From CAYXFD01 sp964464175 (GTDB lineage Bacteria > Cloacimonadota > Cloacimonadia > Cloacimonadales > JAJBBL01), in contig CAYXFD010000010.1 of assembly GCA_964464175.1 (NCBI GenBank), positions 28,081-92,080 on the forward strand: a stretch of 64,000 bases of DNA, given 5' to 3'. Position 1 is the first letter of the stretch. Each line of letters starts with the position of its first letter. Of this stretch, positions 59,531 through 64,000 are shown piece after piece. The notes under the pieces are model-generated. The model was not told where the DNA came from, did no database searches, and was given only the letters and a program-made list of their open reading frames with translations. The position numbers and the translations under genes were made by a program.

Positions 59531-59986
59531 ATGAAACAAACTCCGGAAGAAGTATTGATTCAGGAGAGACTCAAACCGGGTGCAGTTACTCTGGATGGTT
59601 TTCTGGGCAACGATAACCGTCATTATCACGATATTATTGCCGAAGATCTCGATAAAATTAAAGAACTCGGGATAACAAAGGAAGAGATTGCCAACCGGCT
59701 CGACTATTTCACCGATAAGGCATTAATGAATTATGATGAAGAGGCAACGATAGACGGGAAATACAGAGTCCGTTACCAGACCGAACGAGGAAAACTGATC
59801 TCCCCCTTCAAAGATAAAGGCCTGATACCCAAAGGAGTGATTACTCTTCTGAATACGGAGAACAGTCAACAGATTTGCTGGACACCTCTCAATATTTCGA
59901 TGATCAGAAATCACGGTTTTTTTGAAGGTAAAGGTGCTAAACATCGTTTAGAGCCAGAGATGTTATTCAAAGCTCTTTTTGAATAG
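59531..59986 (+). CDS. Conserved hypothetical protein downstream of nqrF
   Basis: A 151-residue soluble protein, no signal or membrane segment. Segments such as DGFLGNDNRHYHDIIAEDL and LGITKEEIANRLDYFTDKAL suggest a helical first half; the second half is strand-rich with KGVITLLNTENSQQICWTPLN. I do not recognise it. It begins 39 bases after nqrF with a GAGG box before the ATG and precedes the operon terminator, so it is likely transcribed with nqrB-F. Function unknown. Confidence 0.75.
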   Translation: MKQTPEEVLIQERLKPGAVTLDGFLGNDNRHYHDIIAEDLDKIKELGITKEEIANRLDYFTDKALMNYDEEATIDGKYRVRYQTERGKLISPFKDKGLIPKGVITLLNTENSQQICWTPLNISMIRNHGFFEGKGAKHRLEPEMLFKALFE

Positions 59987-59987
59987 T

Positions 59988-60017
59988 ACTCTTTGCTGAG
60001 AGCAGGTAGTTTTTTTT
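59988..60017 (+). terminator. Intrinsic terminator ending the Nqr operon
   Basis: ACTCTTTGCT pairs with AGCAGGTAGT over 10 positions (one mismatch, two G-T pairs) with a three-base loop and is followed by seven T residues. It starts one base after the stop codon. Confidence 0.8.
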
Positions 60018-60039
60018 ATTCTCAGGAGGTATATTAGAA

Positions 60040-61398
60040 ATGGATATCGGTAAAGTTTTAATCTTTTCCTCAAACTCCAGATTTTTCTCCAAGATGAAGA
60101 AGTTTTTCAAGAATGGAGAGATCTCTGTCAGCGGAATAATGAATTCCTCCGTGTTTCCTCTCACCGACGCAGAAACCGGTTCCCTGAAGCCTGAACTTGT
60201 TTTTCTCGATTTTTCCCTTTTCCGGGATTTTTCCGAACTCACCGGCATTCTCGCAAAAAACCCCCTATCTCCCAGCACGGTAATTCTGGTCGTAAAGGAA
60301 ATAACCCCAGAACTAAAAGATTTTGAAAGCTCAGAATATTCAGGGATCGATGGCCTGATCACTGAAAAATTTAACAACCACCAGTTACTATCATTGCTGA
60401 AACTCTCTCTTCTGACCAAGAAAGCCCGGAACAATCAGAGAGAATTCACTGTCTGGGATCTGATTAACATTGACACTCCGAGCGTAAAACATACTGCCTC
60501 CTGCCTCAATCTTTTCAGCCATTCCAACGAAGGTCTCTGGGGCTTCGATCTAGGAGAGAACCGGCTCTTCCTTTCCGAATCCCTAAAGGCGGAACTCGGT
60601 TATTCTCATAAACAGGTTCCCGATACGATAGAAGGATTCTTCAAAATTGTTCACCCGGCTGATAAAAAGAGACTGAGATTAGCTATTAATGAATTCGCCG
60701 AAAGAAAGACCAGCTGTCTCTTTATCGAGATAAGACTTAAAGCCAAAAATGACGGCTATAAATGGTTCCTCTACCGGGGCTTTGGTATCTGGGACGAGAA
60801 CGATAAACCCTTATACCTGTTCGGAATTCAGGCAGGGATCAATTCCCTCAAGTCCGAAGTTGCCAGGCTGGAGAACCTGGCACTATACGATTCGCTGACC
60901 AGCCTTCCCAACCGCAGACTGCTTAATGACAGGATGGCTACGGCAATTGACCTGTCTATCCGTAACAAAAAGATCCTCGGACTGCTCTTTATTGATCTGG
61001 ACAAATTCAAGGCGATCAACGATGTACATGGTCACCAGATTGGGGATTTAGTTCTCATAGAGACCGCTAAAAGACTCAGGAAATGTGTCAGAAAGATCGA
61101 TACCCTGGCAAGATTGAGCGGTGATGAGTTTGTTGCTCTGTTAACCGATCTCAACGATGAAAATGACATATTAGTGGTTCTCAACCGTATTATTAATTCC
61201 TTTTCCCAGCCGATGAACCTTGCCGGGAAAAAACTCCATGTTACCTGCAGCGTCGGACACAGCATGTATCCCAAAGACGGAAAAACCATCGACAAACTGC
61301 TCGAAAAGGCCGATATGGAGATGTATGAAACAAAAAGGGCTACCGATAGATTCTCCTCCACTGTCTTGCAGGACAGGAACATCCGTAAAAAAAGCTAA
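60040..61398 (+). CDS. PAS-GGDEF protein with receiver-like N-terminus (probable diguanylate cyclase)
   Basis: A 452-residue signalling protein. Residues 1-125 look like a response-regulator receiver, but the N-terminal acidic pair is replaced by SSNS, so phosphorylation is doubtful; Asp near residue 56 (VFLDFS) remains. A PAS domain covers about 160-280 (with LGYSHKQVPDTIEGFFKIVHP and a C-terminal IQAG PAC segment). The GGDEF domain (about 285-440) has YDSLTSLPNRRLL, FIDLDKFKAINDVHGH and an active-site motif SGDEF. A Ser at the first position is seen in other cyclases and need not abolish activity. AGGAGGT precedes the ATG. It would make cyclic di-GMP. Confidence 0.88.
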   Translation: MDIGKVLIFSSNSRFFSKMKKFFKNGEISVSGIMNSSVFPLTDAETGSLKPELVFLDFSLFRDFSELTGILAKNPLSPSTVILVVKEITPELKDFESSEYSGIDGLITEKFNNHQLLSLLKLSLLTKKARNNQREFTVWDLINIDTPSVKHTASCLNLFSHSNEGLWGFDLGENRLFLSESLKAELGYSHKQVPDTIEGFFKIVHPADKKRLRLAINEFAERKTSCLFIEIRLKAKNDGYKWFLYRGFGIWDENDKPLYLFGIQAGINSLKSEVARLENLALYDSLTSLPNRRLLNDRMATAIDLSIRNKKILGLLFIDLDKFKAINDVHGHQIGDLVLIETAKRLRKCVRKIDTLARLSGDEFVALLTDLNDENDILVVLNRIINSFSQPMNLAGKKLHVTCSVGHSMYPKDGKTIDKLLEKADMEMYETKRATDRFSSTVLQDRNIRKKS

Positions 61399-61556
61399 GG
61401 AAAAGAGACAAGTCAGGTTTTTATCACATTCCCGGAATTGATGTTATCGGTCTTCTTCCCTTGATCAGCCGGGATTTGCCAATACCCTCTGTTTTCAGAT
61501 CGCAGCGTTTAGCAGCTTAACAGTTGTTGTTTTTACTTTTTTCTCAGAACGTGTTC

Positions 61557-62192
61557 TTATGACCCGAAACAGACTAACCTCTCCTTGATCGTCAAAGAAC
61601 AGAATCCGTATTTCTCTCTGAGCCATTCCAGTGTCTCTTTCATATAGATAAAAACATGTGTTTCATCGTTTTTGTAATACCATTTGGGAAAATCTATGGA
61701 AGGCTCATAGATGTGAGTCATACAGATTACACTTCCCCCTGGCAAAAGCAGGTTCTTGAGTCTCTCCCACTCTTTGGCCGGCTGATGAAAGTGTTCTATC
61801 ACCTCACAGCAGATTACATAATCATATTTATCTCTCAAAAGTTGCGGTTCGTTATGAAAGAAGGGATCGTACTGTTTGATGTCATACCTTTTGTCAGAGA
61901 GCATTTTAGAGATTACCGGTCCTGTGCCGGCTCCAAAATCCAGACCCTTCCGACAGGGTGAGAAATCCCTCACAACCATCTCAACTACCGGTTCGACAAA
62001 TTTCTGATATCTGCTGTCCTCAGTATCATTGTTGTGAGTTTCATATCTCGCTCTCTCACTCTCCGGATCGGGTTTATAATGCTCGGATATATAAATCCCC
62101 CGGCAGTCAGGACATTGAAAATATCTGTCAAGATAGAATGACGAACCGGTATGACAGCATAAGGGGCATATTTCCTTTCTCTTATTCTCCAT
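61557..62192 (-). CDS. Zinc-ribbon SAM-dependent methyltransferase
   Basis: A 211-residue methyltransferase. CPLC near residue 9 and CPDC near 28 form a zinc ribbon, followed by a SAM-binding domain with KGLDFGAGTGPVISKML and DYVICCEVIEHFHQP, then LLLPGGSVICMTHIYEP. The EVIEHF block is typical of Methyltransf_23 members such as UbiG relatives. Its substrate cannot be told. It faces the GGDEF gene convergently, and the lipoprotein gene on the other side is divergent. ATG at 62192 has no strong ribosome-binding site. Confidence 0.85.
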   Translation of the reverse strand: MENKRKEICPLCCHTGSSFYLDRYFQCPDCRGIYISEHYKPDPESERARYETHNNDTEDSRYQKFVEPVVEMVVRDFSPCRKGLDFGAGTGPVISKMLSDKRYDIKQYDPFFHNEPQLLRDKYDYVICCEVIEHFHQPAKEWERLKNLLLPGGSVICMTHIYEPSIDFPKWYYKNDETHVFIYMKETLEWLREKYGFCSLTIKERLVCFGS

Positions 62193-62396
62193 ATCCGCCG
62201 AAAAAGATCACAGCCCGGAATGGTCAAACAATTTTCTTCCGCATTATCCTGAACTGTTTCGAGACTCCCTTTTTCAGTTGAATCCATACTCATAACTCTC
62301 CTATCCTTATTTGAAGTGAGAAAGAGCCGATTTTGGAGTTGACAGACAACCGGAGATAAGAATATGAACACTAAAAATGTTCTTAGGAGTATTTAG

Positions 62397-63494
62397 ATGA
62401 AAAGAAATCATATTTTTTACTTATTGCTCTGCTGCTCGCTGCTGCTGCTTACTGCCTGCAGTGATAGTACAGAAGCTAAAAAGACTCTGCCGGATACACT
62501 CTTTGACCCGCCTGGTATGATCTATCTTACTACCCAGTTTGTCACCATAACCTGTGAGATCGAAGAAGTTGTAATCAGATATACGACAGACGGCAGCAAT
62601 CCCTCAGAATCATCTCCCGAATATACCGAACCCGTTGAAATTGCTCACTCCACGATTCTTAAGGCCAGAGCTTATCATGAAGACTGGAATCCCAGCGATG
62701 TTGCTGCTGCAAGATACACGATCCCTGAAATGGTCTTCCTTCCCGGAGGTACCATCAATATCGGTGATACCCGCGGAGAGGGTATTGAAGACGAACTTCC
62801 GGTTCATCAGGTGACTATCTCCGATTTCTATCTCGGAAAATACCCGGTAACTCAATTGGAATGGATCGATGTCATGGATAATAACCCTTCCGCTTTGAGC
62901 GGCAGACCTGAACATCCGGTGGAGAGCATAAACTGGTATGCAACCCTTGTCTATTGCAATAAAAGAAGTATCAAGGAAGGATTGACCCCTGTTTACACGA
63001 TCGATGGCTCTACTAACCCCGATGATTGGGGTGAAATACCTACTTCCACAAGTGCAAGCTGGAGTGCTGTTATTGCTGCTTGGCAGGCTGACGGCTACCG
63101 TCTGGCCACCGAATCCGAATGGGAATTTGCTGCCAGAGCCGGTACTAATAATCCAGACTACCTGTATTCAGGAAGTGACTTTGCCGATGATGTCGCCTGG
63201 CACAGCGGTAATGCCGGGGGAAGCACACAGCCCGTCGGTAGCAAAAACCCTAATGCTTTCGGACTCTTTGACATGTCGGGAAATGTGTATGAATGGGTCT
63301 GGGACTGGCGTGATCTCTACACCGGCGAAGACAAGATCAATCCTACAGGTCCGGAAACCGGCACCATGAAAGTTGAACGCGGCGGAAGCTATACTCAGCT
63401 CTCTTCCCGGGCACGTGTCTCCCACCGTACCCATACCCTCCCGCGCAACGGAAACCACCACCGCGGTCTCAGAGTCGTTAGGATTGCCCCGTAA
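62397..63494 (+). CDS. Lipoprotein with sulfatase-modifying-factor (FGE-like) domain
   Basis: A 365-residue lipoprotein (lipobox LLTACS, cysteine near residue 21). Residues 35-110 resemble a chitobiase/beta-hexosaminidase C-terminal-type Ig-like domain (VIRYTTDGSNPSESS). From about 112 a formylglycine-generating-enzyme-like domain begins with EMVFLPGGTINIGD, then FYLGKYPVTQLEWIDVM, YRLATESEWEFAARAG, GLFDMSGNVYEWVWDW and VERGGSY...HRGLRVVR. The active-site cysteine pair of true formylglycine-generating enzymes is absent in the final block, so it is probably a binding protein, not an oxidase. An intrinsic terminator follows. Confidence 0.88.
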   Translation: MKRNHIFYLLLCCSLLLLTACSDSTEAKKTLPDTLFDPPGMIYLTTQFVTITCEIEEVVIRYTTDGSNPSESSPEYTEPVEIAHSTILKARAYHEDWNPSDVAAARYTIPEMVFLPGGTINIGDTRGEGIEDELPVHQVTISDFYLGKYPVTQLEWIDVMDNNPSALSGRPEHPVESINWYATLVYCNKRSIKEGLTPVYTIDGSTNPDDWGEIPTSTSASWSAVIAAWQADGYRLATESEWEFAARAGTNNPDYLYSGSDFADDVAWHSGNAGGSTQPVGSKNPNAFGLFDMSGNVYEWVWDWRDLYTGEDKINPTGPETGTMKVERGGSYTQLSSRARVSHRTHTLPRNGNHHRGLRVVRIAP

Positions 63495-63531
63495 CAACAG
63501 GTTGTAATTAATACTTTAAGCTATTTTGCAG

Positions 63532-63563
63532 GCAGCAAGGATAACTCATTCTTGCTGCTTTTT
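63532..63563 (+). terminator. Intrinsic terminator after the FGE-like gene
   Basis: A perfect 8-bp stem (GCAGCAAG/CTTGCTGC) with an 11-base loop is followed directly by five T residues, 38 bases past the stop. Confidence 0.9.
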
Positions 63564-64000
63564 CTATCTCTTTTCAACTGACTATGCTTGTTTCCCTGGT
63601 TTCTGACCTGAAACTTTCAGTCTCTTTCAACCTTTTACCGGAAAAAAGGATTCACCCAATCCGGACAGATATGCTAACAACCACAATGATAATCTGTTAG
63701 ATGTGATTCTTATGAGAGGTTTTTAGTGATGTTTCATATGTTTATAACTCGCCATGAGGTAAATTACTCACCGATAAAATCGGATAACCCGTTTTTTTTA
63801 TCCGGCATTGCAAAAAACAACGTTAATAAAACCGTCCGAGATGCTGCTTCGAAGAAACTGTTTGGCTTCGCCGAGCTCGGTCGCAGCCACAAAGAAAAGA
63901 GCACCTCGGTTGACGAACGAAACCATTTTCGTAGAGACGTGGGCTTGGAGACTGTGTGAAAACCAAATACCAAATAACGATAATATGTACTGGCTATAAT
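63564..64000. other. Unassigned right end of window
   Basis: About 440 bases with no supportable gene. Short open frames on both strands lack a ribosome-binding site and family features. A perfect 7-bp inverted repeat (CGGATAA/TTATCCG) with a T-rich loop lies at 63781-63804. The final 60 bases could be the edge of something continuing beyond the window, but I cannot identify it. Confidence 0.35.

Noticed and set aside
63726..63973. Short frames at the right end as an insertion-sequence transposase remnant
   Set aside because: No catalytic motif, no inverted-repeat pair and no target duplication can be shown.

Overview
This window comes from a Gram-negative, probably fermentative bacterium of the FCB superphylum, and I would guess Candidatus Cloacimonadota (WWE1). 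The pointers are two very large secreted proteins ending in a type IX-style (FlgD-Ig-like) sorting domain, several lipoboxes, an Nqr-type sodium pump, and amino-acid catabolism genes (glutamate dehydrogenase, fused formiminotransferase-cyclodeaminase, acyl-CoA dehydrogenase). The phylum is inferred from gene content and protein style. No rRNA, tRNA, CRISPR array or intact insertion sequence was found.

Layout. 0-1.2 kb (minus): a partial uncharacterised gene and queH. 1.5-8.6 kb (plus): gpsA, a YhcC-type radical SAM gene, a DUF4175-like membrane/coiled-coil protein and a TPR protein. 8.7-10.0 kb (minus): an Nfu-type Fe-S protein and two tandem small heat-shock genes behind a CIRCE operator. 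10.8-22.4 kb (plus): an EF-G-like GTPase, yebC-ruvC-ruvA, rsmB, an orphan PASTA protein, gyrB, gyrA and a lipoprotein. 22.4-42.8 kb (minus): a long run of housekeeping and catabolic genes, including a KamA-family enzyme, rlmD, a polyprenol-phosphate glycosyltransferase, a hexapeptide acyltransferase, gdhA, acyl-CoA dehydrogenase, a TrmJ-type methylase, ftcD, a D-2-hydroxyacid dehydrogenase, rnhC, purL, a YrdC/low-molecular-weight phosphatase fusion and an EnvC-like protein. 43.3-54.6 kb (plus): two paralogous secreted modular proteins of 995 and 2625 residues. 54.9-55.3 kb: a 158-bp tandem repeat interrupted by 100 N. 55.6-60.0 kb (plus): nqrBCDEF-like operon with no nqrA, plus a small conserved gene. 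60.0-63.5 kb: a GGDEF protein, a methyltransferase and a sulfatase-modifying-factor-like lipoprotein.

How it fits together. Amino acids such as glutamate and histidine would be degraded through GdhA and FtcD. The resulting reductant could feed the Nqr-like complex, which would build a sodium gradient. DNA topology and repair genes (gyrBA, ruvCA, yebC) sit together. The surface is represented by the two giant secreted proteins, the EnvC-like division factor and several lipoproteins.

Most noteworthy: the Nqr cluster lacks nqrA and has an RnfD-length B subunit; the Fn3-like modules of the giant proteins share a hypervariable insertion site; GyrA has Gln83/Pro87 in the quinolone pocket; a YrdC domain is fused to a phosphatase; CIRCE controls an sHSP pair; and the tandem repeat has broken the assembly. 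I found no clear defence system or wholly new multi-gene system.
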